Shown here in pieces: positions 14,059-24,744 of a stretch of 64,000 nucleotides of DNA. This DNA is from Cryptomeria japonica (Eukaryota > Streptophyta > Pinopsida > Cupressales > Cupressaceae), in contig NC_081408.1 in NCBI RefSeq assembly GCF_030272615.1, positions 764,104,173 through 764,168,172 on the forward strand, in the 5' to 3' direction. How positions within the stretch are numbered: position 1 is the first letter of the stretch; each line of letters begins with the position of its first letter. A program made the position numbers and the translations under genes. The notes below the pieces were generated by a model. The model was given only the letters and a program-made list of their open reading frames with translations, made no database searches and was not told the origin of the DNA.

Positions 14059-14950
14059 TCAAGTTTCTCCTGTTTAACAAAAGAATTTGATCTCTATCAA
14101 TTATCAATCATCTATCTATCAAATCAAAGCGATCATTACTCTATCACATCAACAATTGATAAATATTTTCAAATGAAGCAAAACAGGCTATCAAATCAAT
14201 CTAAACCTATCAATCATGGTTTTCTATCAATCAATGGGTTCAATCAAACTCCGTTATGCTTTTCATCAAAAACTGAATTAGTTTCTTACAGCTAATCTAT
14301 CAATCTACAAATCAAATCAAATCAATCAATCGATTAATCCTATCAATCAACACTATCAAAAAATTTATTAACCAAGACATCAATCGAATACTTATCAATC
14401 ACATTTGAGCAACAGAATGCCTAAATCAAATCATCAAAATACATTTTAACATGAACAAAATCAAATAGATTCATTTTGCAACAAAAAAAAAGCTAACCTT
14501 TTTAACAAAAGCGTTATTTTATTCAACACAAGCGCTAAACCAAGTAAAAGCGCTAACCTTTTCAACACATGCGCTACCCAATAAGTCAAATGCGCTAAAA
14601 AAATCAAAAGCGCCAATCTTTTTCACATTTGTGTGAACACATAAAACAAAAGCGTTAATTCTTTGAAAGCGCTAACATACCGAGCAAAAGTGGTAACAAA
14701 ACATTCATATGCACTAATTTAATGGAAGTGCTAACATACAAAACAAAAGTACAAAACAAAAAAGCGAAAGCGCTAACACGGACAGTCAAAAAAAAAAACA
14801 AAAAAAAAAACCTAAAACGTACTGAAAAGCAAGGAAGAATTATATGGCAAGTTGATAAGCAAGATTGGAATAAGGTACATACCGGATAACCATATTAAGG
14901 AGGTCACTAGTATCATCGAATGCACTCAAATCAATGGTTCTCGAATGAAA

Positions 14951-15692
14951 TCGCCATTTTGCCACCTCACCAAGACATCCTACCCAGCTTATGTTGACTA
15001 AGGATACCTGCGTATAAATAAACATATGACTGCCTCTCACCACGAACTCTATGATGGATAGGTCGAGTAATAGTAATGTGATCCCAACACCAGATCTATA
15101 AAAGTGTGCATCTTGTAGATAGACTAGCGCTCTCATCAAAAACAACTTGATGAAGATCATGATACAAATGAGCGAGCATGCAAACACCCCGTGCATATTG
15201 AGTCTGATGTTGCATCATGCTCTGAAGAATCTCACCCCAACCAACAACAAAACCTTGAGATCTCCTATTTGGACAAATAAATCCCCCAATCAAACCTGCA
15301 AGAATCACAGGGAGAGTCTCGTAGTACATGATCATATCCTCACATCAGATCTCTCCTCTGGAAATACTCTTATCGCAAAATACAATTTTGCAAGCCTTTG
15401 TCCCTCCACGATCCTGAAAATCATACTGGACTAACTCACCAGTCACGGGGATGTGAAGAATCCTATAGACATCTTTGAGTGTCACACTAATCTCACTAGT
15501 GGGTAGGTGGAAATTTTTATGCTCGCTATGTCATCTCTTTGTTAAAACAGTCAACAATCCCCTATTATGGGTAATATCAGGCATATATAACAAATAGTGT
15601 AATCCATAGGCATCTATATGTCTAACCTCGGCCTATATAAGCTCTGGCACTAAGTGGCGCATGGCCGGAATTTCTCTCGACACTGGAGAACA
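14951..15692 (-). pseudogene. PMD fragment, array unit 10
   Basis: Same PMD frame, array-wide stops TGA 15531-15533 and TAG 15096-15098. The TGA that ends the overlapping alternative frame in most other units is changed (tca to tcg at 14951), so that frame runs on to 14840; I regard this as incidental. Confidence 0.78.
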
Positions 15693-16583
15693 TCAAGTTT
15701 CTACTATTTAACAAAAGAATTTGATCACTATCAATTATCAATCATCTATCTATCAAATCAAAGTGATCACTACTCTATCACATCAAGAATTGATAAATAT
15801 TTTCAAATGAAGCGAAACAGGCTATCAAATCAATCTAAACCTATCAATCCTGGTTTTCTATCAATCAATGGGTTCAATCAAACTCCGTTATGTTTTTCAT
15901 CAGAAACTGATTTAGTTTCTTACAGCTAATCTATCAATCTACAAATCAAATCAAATCAATCAATCGATAAATCCTATCAATCAACATTATCAAAAGCTTT
16001 ATCAATCAAGACATCAATAGAATACTTATCAATCACATTTGAGCAAAAGAATGCCTAAATCAAATCATCAAAATACATTTTAACATGAACAAAATCAAAC
16101 AGATTCATTTTGCAACAAAAAAAGCTAACCTTTTTAACAAAAGCGTTATTCTATTCAACACAGGTGCCAAACCAAGTAAAAGTGCTAACCTTTTCAACAC
16201 ATGCGCTACCCAATAAGTCAAATGCGCTAAAACAATCAAAAGCGCCAATCTTTTTCACATTTGTGTGAACACATAAAACAAAAGCGTTAATTCTTTGAAA
16301 GGGCTAACATACCGAGCAAAAGTGGTAACAAAACATTCATATGCACTAATTTAATGGAAGTGCTAACATACAAAACAAAAGTGCAAAACAAAAAAGCGAA
16401 AGCGCTAACACGGATAGTCAAAAATTAAAAAATAAAAAAACAACCTAAAACGTACTGAAAAGCAAGGAAAAATTATATGACAAGTTGATAAGCAAAATTG
16501 GAATAAGGTACATACCGGATAACCATACTCAGGAGGTCACTAGTATCATCGAATGCACTCAAATCGATGGTTCTCGAATGAAA

Positions 16584-17325
16584 TCACCATTTTACCACCT
16601 CACCAAGACATCCTACCCAACTTATGTTGAGTAAGGATACCTGCATATAAATAAACATATGACTGCCTCTCACCACGAACTCTATGATTGATAGGTTGAG
16701 TAATAGTAATGTGATCCTAGCACCAGATCTATAAAAGTGTGCATCTTTTAGATAGACTAGTGCTCTTATAAAAAACAACCTGATGAAGATCATGATACAA
16801 ATGAGTGAGTATGCAAACACCCCACGCATATTGAGTCTGATGTTGCATCATGCTCTGAAGAATCTCACCCCAACCAACATCAAAACCTTGAGATCTCCTA
16901 TTTGGACAAATAAATCCCCCAATCAAACCTACAAGAATCACGGGGAGAGTCTCGTAGTACATGATCATATCCTCCCTTTGAATCTCTCCTCTGGAAATGC
17001 TCTCATCACAAAATACGGCTTTGCAAGCCTTTGTCCCTCCACGATCCTGAAAATCATACTGGACTAACTCACCAGTCATGAGGATGTGAAGAATCCTATA
17101 GACATCTTTGAGTGTCACAATAATCTCACCAGTGGGCAGGTAGAAATTTTTATGCTCGCTATGTCATCTCTTTGCTAAAACAGTCAACAATCCTCTATTA
17201 TGGGTAATATCAAACATATATAACAAATGGCGTAATCCGTAGGCATCTGTATGTCTAACCTCGGCCTATATAAGCTCTGGCACTAAGTGGCGCATGGCTA
17301 GAATTTCTCTCGACACTGGAGAACA
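16584..17325 (-). pseudogene. PMD fragment, array unit 11 (long open stretch)
   Basis: Same PMD frame, array-wide stops TGA 17164-17166 and TAG 16729-16731, with no further stop between them (144 codons). The protein text has drifted more than in other units (HILMTGELVQYD, VVFYKSTSLSKR). The spacer after it is shortened by about 60 bp near 17880, giving a 1571-bp unit. Confidence 0.78.
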
Positions 17326-17887
17326 TCAAGTTTCTCCTATTTAACAAAAGAATTTGATCTCTATCAATTATCAATCATCTATCTATCAAATCAAAGTGAT
17401 CACTACTCTATCACATCAACAATTGATAAATATTTTCAAATGAAGCAAAACAGGCTATCAAATCAATCTAAACCTATCAATCGTGGTTTTCTATCAATCA
17501 ATGGGTTCAATCAAACTCTGTTATGCTTTTCATCAGAAACTAAATTAGTTTCTTAGAGCTAATCTATCAATCTACAAATCAAATCAAATCAATCAATCGA
17601 TTAATCCTATCAATCAACATTATCAAAAACTTTATCAATCAAGACATCAATCGAATACTTATTAATCACATTTGAGCAACAGAATGCCTAAATCAAATCA
17701 TCAAAATACATTTTAACATGAAAAAAATCAAACAGATTCATTTTGCAATAAAAAAAGCTAACATTTTTAACAAAAGTGTTGTTCGATTCAACACAGGCGC
17801 TAAACCAAGTAAAAGCGCTAACCTTTTCGACACATGCGCTACTCAATAAGTCAAATGCGCTAAAACAATCAAAAGCGCTAAAACAAT

Positions 17888-18175
17888 GAAAAGCGGTAAC
17901 AAAACATTCATATGTGCTAATTTAACAGAAGTGCTAACATACAAAACAAAAGTGCAAAACAAAAAAGCGAAAGTGCTAACACGGATAGTCAAAAAAAAAA
18001 AAAAAAAAACCTAAAACGTACTGAAAAGCAAAGAAAAATTGTATGACAAGTTGATAAGCAAGATTGGTATAAGGTACATACTGGATAACCATACTCATGA
18101 GGTCACTAGTATCATCGAATGCACTCAAATCGATGGTTCTCGTACGAAATCACCATTTTGGCACCTCACCAAGAC
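17888..18175. repeat. Truncated twelfth array unit; right edge of array
   Basis: Unit homology runs from aaaagcggtaac to caccattttggcacctcaccaagacaa, then stops in the 3' end of the PMD block. The sequence then changes completely (tttgtttcacaagc). There is no target duplication or transposon end visible at the junction, so it looks like a recombination or deletion breakpoint. Confidence 0.85.
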
Positions 18176-18449
18176 AATTTGTTTCACAAGCTAACAAGGA
18201 CGCAAATGATATTAAAAGTAACTTTGGTTAATTTTATATTTACCATTTGGAAGGCTAATTAATGCTTTTAAGTGGGGAAATTTTATTTATTTTTCACAAA
18301 TGAATTTGATTGACGGACCTTTTCAATTATCGCAAGATCAATCATTCTATCAAAAAAGTTTAACAATCACGATCAATCTCCTGAGGGGACACACAATCAG
18401 GATTTTTATCTTCATCAGGCGCATCCTTCTCATCCAACTCATCCTTCCA
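18176..18449. other. Anonymous AT-rich sequence
   Basis: No coding frame or repeat I recognise between the array edge and the dispersed repeat that follows. The short open frame starting at 18300 has no recognisable protein character. Confidence 0.5.
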
Positions 18450-19195
18450 TCTCCACTTCATCTTTCCTTTGCCAATTCATCCATCATGTGGCTAAATTAA
18501 TTCAACAAAATAAAATATTTATTAGCCATTTATCTTCAACTTCCAAAATAAATGAAATATTGTGTACGTACACATATTTCTTAACCTTCTTCTATATTCT
18601 CTCCAACATCCCTATATCATAGGAAGGACTTGAGTCCAGTTGTCCTCTCATGCCTAAATCTTCTCCAACCATCCCTAGATACCCTCAGTCTGCAACTCAG
18701 TCAAGGTGAGATGAGTGACACTTGTCTTCTCCTTCCCCCTTTCTCTCAACCTTCACCTTTGCTCACAGCCATCCAAATCTACAAATCTGGTCATGACCGT
18801 TGACCCAGGACACATCATCTTATCCTCTCAAAAGTTTATAAAAGTAGGAGTTTGAGTTGAGAAAAAGTTAGTCTTCAAGTTAGTCTTCAAGTTAACAATT
18901 TGAGTAAACTTATGCATCTGTGAGTTTTATCTTGAAGCGATTTAGCATTTTAGCATTTTCTCATTTAGCATAATAATTTAGCTTTAAATCATTTGCATAT
19001 GCATATCACAGTGCTTGTCTGAGAGAAAATCATCTGCAACCAGGAACAGTTGAGTTAGGACACAATGAGACTTAAATCATGAAGGTAATAATATGGTTTT
19101 TATTTTAATATCAATTTTATGTAGTTTCATTGGTTGAGTTTAGATTTGCTGTAGCATTTCCTTTGTATTTTGTGAAACTAATATGTTGCAGGTAG
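18450..19195 (+). repeat. Dispersed LTR-like repeat, copy 1
   Basis: This segment is clearly homologous to 52605-53410, through shared phrases such as catcatgtggctaaattaat, gtgtacgtacacatat, ggacttgagtcca, gcatctgtgagtt and gttaggacacaatgag. It holds a TATA-like box (tttataaaag, about 18835) and, near 19078, atcatgaag followed by gtaata, resembling a short first exon with a donor site. The copy ends against decayed gypsy gag. It could be an LTR plus leader of a retrotransposon, or a duplicated promoter/first exon; terminal TG/CA ends were not found. Confidence 0.6.
18834..18844 (+). promoter_or_regulatory. TATA-like box in dispersed repeat copy 1
   Basis: The string gtttataaaag lies at the same place in the repeat as tataaatag in copy 2 (53021). 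Position conservation in two diverged copies supports a core promoter role; no transcript evidence is available. Confidence 0.4.
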
Positions 19196-19229
19196 TATTC
19201 TGATGATGAAATTCAAGTCAACACACTTT

Positions 19230-19903
19230 CGTTCAACAATTTCACAATAATATTGGTTGTAAGATTACTTTAACTTATTTGATTCGCTGTAAACAAGGTG
19301 TTAAAGAAAAAGTGACTGATTTTATTGGTAGATATAACCATTTATGTTCTCAAATTGCTTATCTTGTGCCTGATCAAGATGTTCAAATATTTTTTATTGC
19401 TAAATTACAAAAATACATTAAGGATAAGCTTCTCATTTCTGATTTTATTTCCTCTACTTAGTTATAAGAAATGCTTCATAATTACTAGATTTGAGTGAAT
19501 CAATTTGAACCATCTCCTTCAATGGCTCTAGTTGATAAGAATAAGAGTGCTCAACAATATTTTGCAAAGTTTATACTGAACAAGTGATACATCAAGATCA
19601 ATGACAACATCAATACTCAAGTGGTAGCCACGACATCAAGTGTGGCCCCTTTATCCAAATACTTTAGAAAAAAATGTACTCCTCTTTCTGAGTCTTTGCA
19701 TAGAATAATGACACAATTAATAAATAAAAATATGTTCAAACTTCCTCCCATCAAGATAATTTATATCTCCAAACCTTTGCCACCTTATCATGATCCCAAA
19801 TCCTTTTGCCAATTTCATTGCCAACCTGATCATGATACTAAAAAGTGTTATACCTTAAGGAGCAGAATTCAAGACTTTATTAATAACAATACTATATCTG
19901 TAG
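19230..19903 (+). pseudogene. gag: Ty3/gypsy gag, 5' part, interrupted by element A
   Basis: Plus-strand reading gives FVQQFHNNIGCKITLTYLIR, then KEKVTDFIGRYNHLCSQIAY, and later DPKSFCQFHCQPDHDTKKCY with an IQDFINNN tail. This is the capsid end and CX2-3H-type cysteine/histidine knuckle typical of plant Ty3/gypsy Gag (usual form CQFH-QPGHDTE-C). The start is missing and there are internal stops (for example 19459-19461). The frame is broken at 19903 by copia element A and resumes at 35046, reading ISV then ASVNDKG. Gag would package element RNA; this copy is dead. Confidence 0.75.
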
Positions 19904-21223
19904 TGTTGGTAACAACAATGAAGGAAAACTGAGATGAAGGGGGGTGAATCAGTTTTCACTGGATCTACAACCTTAACCACAAAAATAGATCTAAAGAACT
20001 ACGTCAATAACAAAAATAAGCAAGTAGATAGCACAACACACAAACACCAAGATTTTGACATTGAAATCTCGGTTAAGGGAAAAACCACGGTAGGAACCTA
20101 CCCACAATAAGATGATACTCTGCAGTAGTATGTGAAAATATTACAATGGGGAATGCACATGCATTCAAGCACACCTCCTATAGCTCACTGCTCAAAAGAT
20201 AATGACCCGAGAGGATACAACCTTCAAGTAAATCTCACTAACTTACAACAAGATTCGAACTACAATCTGGAATAAATGAACTACAATAATAACATCTCCA
20301 AATGCGTGATGACTTTTCTGGTTAAGCACAATTATCTGCTCTGCTACACCAATCTTTGTTCAACACATCATACTAAAAGATTAATCCTTATTCATACATA
20401 CACCACTTTTTGATAATGCAGACACAACCTTGACATCTAAATTACATGACAATATCACCTATTTGTACAATTCATCAACCTTGGCAACAAGGTCAGCTAA
20501 ACCCTCAACTCACAATTTAAAAATTACATCACACAATACAAGTATCAACCACTGGACCAATATAATGATATACATGACATAACATGGTCCTAATTTAAAT
20601 TCCCAAATGTGCAACACCACCAAAAATCACGCCAAGATCAACCGCAACACACTACACCACCAGGAAAACCGTATTACACGAAGAACATCACTGGTTCAAC
20701 AAAATGACCAAAAACTCGCACAATGATCAATGTGGATCATCAAAATAAATAGGACACAATTAGGAAACACCAACAAGCACGCTAGCATCATCAGTAACAA
20801 CTGCACCAACACCACTTTTCAAATCTTCATATGTCAAAGTCTAAAACACGGGAACACTCAAACAACAACAATTGTCACGAAGAAAGATAACTTGTGGAGC
20901 ACCAAATTATGAGCCATCTACAAAGAAGATACACAAGACCATCCTAAAGACTCGGGTCTTGATTAGATCACATCGGAATATACCAGAGGGAATATTGAAC
21001 TTTGCAAAGCACTGATCAGAAAAACAAATTGCAAAACCGGATCATATGATATGATCAATTAAGCTTCTCGAATCACCAAAACCAATACAGATGAATGTGG
21101 TGATAAGTTAGAAATACTCCATACACCAAACCAAAATCCCAATAAAGAAATTTGAAATCACCGAAGCAGGAATATGTCGACATCAATGACAACAACATAC
21201 CCTAGCAACAACAATGTCCAACA
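19904..21223 (-). repeat. 3' LTR of copia element A
   Basis: 1320 bp, TGTTGG to CCAACA on the plus strand, homologous over its length to 33720-35045. It contains no gene; the apparent open frame at 20730 is non-coding LTR. Confidence 0.92.
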
Positions 21224-21237
21224 ATATCCCCTTTGGC
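21224..21237 (-). other. Polypurine tract of element A
   Basis: On the minus strand gccaaaggggatat directly abuts the 3' LTR start, the expected place for plus-strand DNA priming. It confirms the element runs on the minus strand. Confidence 0.7.
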
Positions 21238-21499
21238 ATTGGTGCAAACGTATGAATGTGAAAAACAATCAATGCAAAGAAAGAAAATAACTCCAACAAA
21301 CTCCCCCTAAGATCAAGCAAATAAAAGAGTTTTTCACATGCTTCTCTCCCCCTTTGATAGCAATGCCAAAGATCTAAAAATAGAAAACCAAACTTTCTCC
21401 CTTAGAATATAATACATGAATCTATCTCCCTTAAAACACATAATCAAACTACTCCATCACAGGAGTAGTACCAACTCATCAATCTAGACAAAGAAATAA

Positions 21500-22325
21500 G
21501 ACTATGAAGTCCACCAGATTGATGCAACATAAGCCATCTAGTTCTCATCAAGATGGGTGTATACCCCTAACTTGTCTCTCAATTAGACAAATGTATCTAC
21601 AGGCAAGGCTTAGTAGAAATATCAACAATTTGTTCCTTTGTAGACACATACTCCAACTTCACTTCCTCTTCACTTACTTTTTCTCTCAAGTAATGATATT
21701 TGATTGACACATGTTTAGTTTTTTAATGTTACACTCGATTCTTTGACATGTTAATAGCATTGGAGTTATCACATTATATGGCAGTAGGCTCATCATAGAT
21801 AACTCTAATATCCTTCAACATTTGCTTCATCCAAACTACTTGAGTGCAGCTACCAGCAATAACAATGTACTTAGCTTCAACAGTTTATAAGGACACTGAA
21901 TCTTGTTTCTTACTAGCCCATGAAACCAATTTCTTACCTAAAAGGAAAGCACCACTGGAGGTACTCTTTTGGTCATCAACATCACTAGCCTAATCAGTAT
22001 CAGTGTAATCACATAACATGAAATAATCATTCTTTGGATACCACAAACCATAATCCATTGTTCCCTTCAAATATATGAATATCCTCTTCACGATAGTGAC
22101 ATGACTCTCTTTCAGATCAGCTTGATATCTAGCAGACATGCTCACAACATGCACAATGTCTGACCTAGTATGAGTAAAATACAATAGTCCACCAACCATA
22201 GATCTGTACAAGCTCTGATTAGCTTTCGAAGATTGATCGTTCTTAAATAATTTGCAGCTAGTCACCAAAGGAGTTCCAGCTGGTTTGGAGTCATCTAACC
22301 CAAACTTCTTCAGCAATTCCTTCAC
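21500..22325 (-). pseudogene. pol: RNase H and RT tail of element A
   Basis: From 22325 down, the frame gives the end of copia RT (DDSKPAGTPL, then MVGGLLYFTHTRSDIVHVVS) and YLKGTMDYGLWY. Past a stop at 21990 it continues into RNase H text (KSTSSGAFLLGKKLVSWASK near 21900-21960; the tail toward 21520 keeps VDI-TKP). Several stops break it. RNase H would remove the RNA strand during cDNA synthesis. About 275 bp between this and the LTR is the element's 3' untranslated region. Confidence 0.8.
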
Positions 22326-22370
22326 ATATTTAGTTTGATATATAAAAAAACTTTTTTTAGTCTGTGAAAT

Positions 22371-23123
22371 CTACAAACCTAAGAAAAATTTCATCTCTCC
22401 TATCATAGACATCTCAAATTTTTTTTGCATATCACCGAAAAACGTTGTGCTTAAGTCATCATCTCCTCCAAAGATAATATCATCAACATAGACTTCAACA
22501 ATCAAGATGTTGTCATTCTCAATCTTAAAATACAAATTACTATCATCAATCCCTTTATTAAATCCTAATTTCATCAAATACTTATCCAATCTAGCATACC
22601 AAGATCTAGGAGCTTGTTTCAATCCATAAAGAGCTTTCTTGAGTTTACATATCATCTCTTAATCATCGGATAATGAGAATCCATCATGTTGCTCAATGTA
22701 GACTTCTTCCTCAAGATCGCCATTCAGAAAGGCATATTTGCCATCCATCTAATATACCTTGAAATACTTATAGGCAACATATGCAAGCAACAATCTAACA
22801 GCTTCAAGTCTGGCCACTAGAGCAAAAGTCTCCTCATAATCAATCCACTATTTCTGTCAGTATCCTTTGCATACCAATTTTGCTTTATTCCTAACAACTT
22901 CACCGGCTTCATTCAATTTATTCCTGAATATGCATTTAGTACCAATAACATTCTTATCTTTAGGTCTAGGCACAAGCTCCCATGTGTTATTCTTTTCAAT
23001 CTGATCTAATTCTTCTTCTATATCTCTCATCCAATTTTCATCTTTGCAAGCCTCAACAATATCTTTAGGTACAACTTTAGAAATCAAACATACCTCTTCA
23101 GTAGCTAGCCTTCTTCTAGTCAT
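22371..23123 (-). pseudogene. pol: Reverse transcriptase of element A
   Basis: Minus-strand frame contains NTWELVPRPKDKNVIGTKCI, the palm segment ALYGLKQAPRSWYARLDKYL and catalytic box EVYVDDIIFGG (the YVDD of copia RT). Broken by stops after CKGY (22857) and by stops near 22660 and 22750 in between. It lies directly downstream of integrase in element sense, the Ty1/copia order (IN before RT). The catalytic aspartates are still visible but the polyprotein is not continuous. Confidence 0.88.
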
Positions 23124-23346
23124 CTCACCTTTATTTTTATCTCTAATAATTTAATTTTTAAAATGATTCAATCTTACATACCTTGGATTCTTCTGATTGT
23201 TTTGATTTTTCAGGTTCCTACATTTCTCCACCGCCAGCAGCAACATCTTGATTAACTATCTCTACCAGATCATTCTGCTTCAATTCATCAGTTTGAATAG
23301 GTGTTAGAACAACATGATGACCATCATCATATCCACAAGCTATGAT

Positions 23347-24030
23347 CTATTTTCCAAGGTTCTCATCCACCTTCACATTTGCATTGTCCACTATCTTTTT
23401 CAGTCTCTTATTGTAGCACCAATAGGCTTTGCTCTTTGTTGAATATCCCAAGAAAATTATTTCATCACTTCTTGCATCAAACTTTCCTATGTCGGCATTT
23501 CTCTTGATATAAAATTTACTACCAAATACTTTGAAATATCTTACAGTAGGAACATGACCAAACCATAGCTCATAAAGAGTCTTATCGGTATCAACTTTAA
23601 TATGAACTCGGTTGAATGTGTAAAAAATGGTGCTAATAACTTCTCTCCAATAGATCTTTGGAACATTCCCTTCAATCAGCATAGTTCTTGCAGCATCCAA
23701 GGCAGTCATGTTCTTCCTTTCAACAACTCCATTTTGTTGAGGGGTTCTAGGAGCAGATAATTGTCTTCTAATCACATGCTTCTCATAGAATGAATTAAAC
23801 TAACTGGAACATAATTCTCCACCTCTGTCAGACATCAGACATTTCACTTTTAATCTTGACTCAGTCTCAACCTTTGCTTCAAATATCTTGAATTTTTCTA
23901 ATGCTTCTGATTTCTCCTTCAAAAAAACAACCCACATCATCTTAGAATAATCATCAGATAGGTCAGTATGCACAAAATCTAGCAATCTATCAAATGTATA
24001 ATGTATGCTCTTGAAAGAAATTCTTGTTTG
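23347..24030 (-). pseudogene. pol: Integrase of element A, 3' part
   Basis: Reads LDFVHTDLSDD, then DYSKMMWVVFLKEKSEALEK, a DRGGE motif, TPQQNGVVERKNMT and FGSKFYIKRNAD: the DDE integrase core and its C-terminal side. The catalytic set would be D in HTDL, D in DRGGE and E in VERK. A stop lies between the DRGGE and TPQQNG segments (about 23800). The 5' side is cut off by element B at 24030/30774; the host frame reads through the junction as GKQ then TRISFKS. Confidence 0.88.
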
Positions 24031-24477
24031 TGTTGGATTTTGCCAAGATCAAGGGCACAATGAAAAGCATAAAAGAGACAATAGAATGACAAGAACAAAC
24101 TGTATTCTCATCAATATACAAATGATCAACTGGATTAACCAATACAATGAATAGAGGCCTGCTTATATAGGCAAGGCCATATAGATGTATGAGCACACAA
24201 ATATGACATGTGGCTCAATGAGAAACAAGGGTAGGTAAGAAATACTAAGGGTAGGTAGGAGAAATAATATAATATTCCACAAGAGGTGGATGACCCACCG
24301 AATTTGGAGTGCAACAGCAAAATAAGACCACAAAAGGTGGAATTTCTCCTATAAGCTCTATCCCTAAGTGCACACTTCCCTAAGTGTCTCAATTCCAAAT
24401 TACGATGAGATGTATTATCCTAAGTTAACTTAAGTAAGTGTAATAATATCCAAAATTAATATGTATTTACACCAACA
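24031..24477 (-). repeat. 3' LTR of element B
   Basis: 447 bp, tgttggattttgcc to ttacaccaaca. It is 20 bp longer than the other LTR because a segment between two gggtaggta copies (about 24228-24256) is present here and absent from the 5' LTR. Confidence 0.95.
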
Positions 24478-24486
24478 CCCCCCCTT
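24478..24486 (-). other. Polypurine tract of element B
   Basis: Minus-strand aaggggggg immediately precedes the 3' LTR. Confidence 0.75.
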
Positions 24487-24744
24487 AAGTGCAACTTAGG
24501 GGAATGAAGACTCAAGTCAACAATGCAAGATGGGGTCCCGGCTACTAGGCCATGATAGGTACCCATGTACAATATGAAAATGCAAGCAAAACTATGCAAT
24601 GCAATCTCTCACAAACGAAGAAAGTGAGAAAACCCAGTGGGAAAAAACTCCCCCCCAAAAGAGAGATGAATGTACAAAAGAATCTCAAAAAAGAAGGACA
24701 AAACGTCAAAGAGGAAAAGGCCCCCCCATAAGAGAGGAAGGAGA

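Larger units (their letters stand above)
1..18175 (-). repeat. Tandem array of ~1.63-kb units carrying a dead PMD gene fragment
   Basis: The same ~1.6-kb sequence recurs head to tail. Taking the landmark caaaagtggtaac as unit start, units begin at 1, 1635, 3268, 4901, 6545, 8166, 9778, 11411, 13051, 14695, 16317 and 17888. Unit lengths are 1634, 1633, 1633, 1644, 1621, 1612, 1633, 1640, 1644, 1622 and 1571 bp; the twelfth is cut off near 18175. The left end lies outside the window. Each unit has an A-rich/GCGCTAA-rich stretch, then a 742-bp minus-strand PMD coding remnant, then a CAAT/ATCAATC-rich stretch. Units 1 and 2 are nearly identical; the others differ by several percent. Length differences fall in the spacer. 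No tRNA, rRNA or transposon end was seen in a unit. Strand is given as that of the PMD frame. Confidence 0.97.

Noticed and set aside
6545-16316. Five-unit period extending to unit pairs 5/10 and 6/11 from similar unit lengths
   Set aside because: Private variants are not shared (the spacer deletions of units 5 and 6 are absent from 10 and 11), so the period is supported only around units 2-4 and 7-9.
1-18175. CRISPR-like or rRNA-type tandem array
   Set aside because: Units are 1.6 kb with no short direct repeat/spacer layout and no rRNA sequence; the DNA is plant nuclear.
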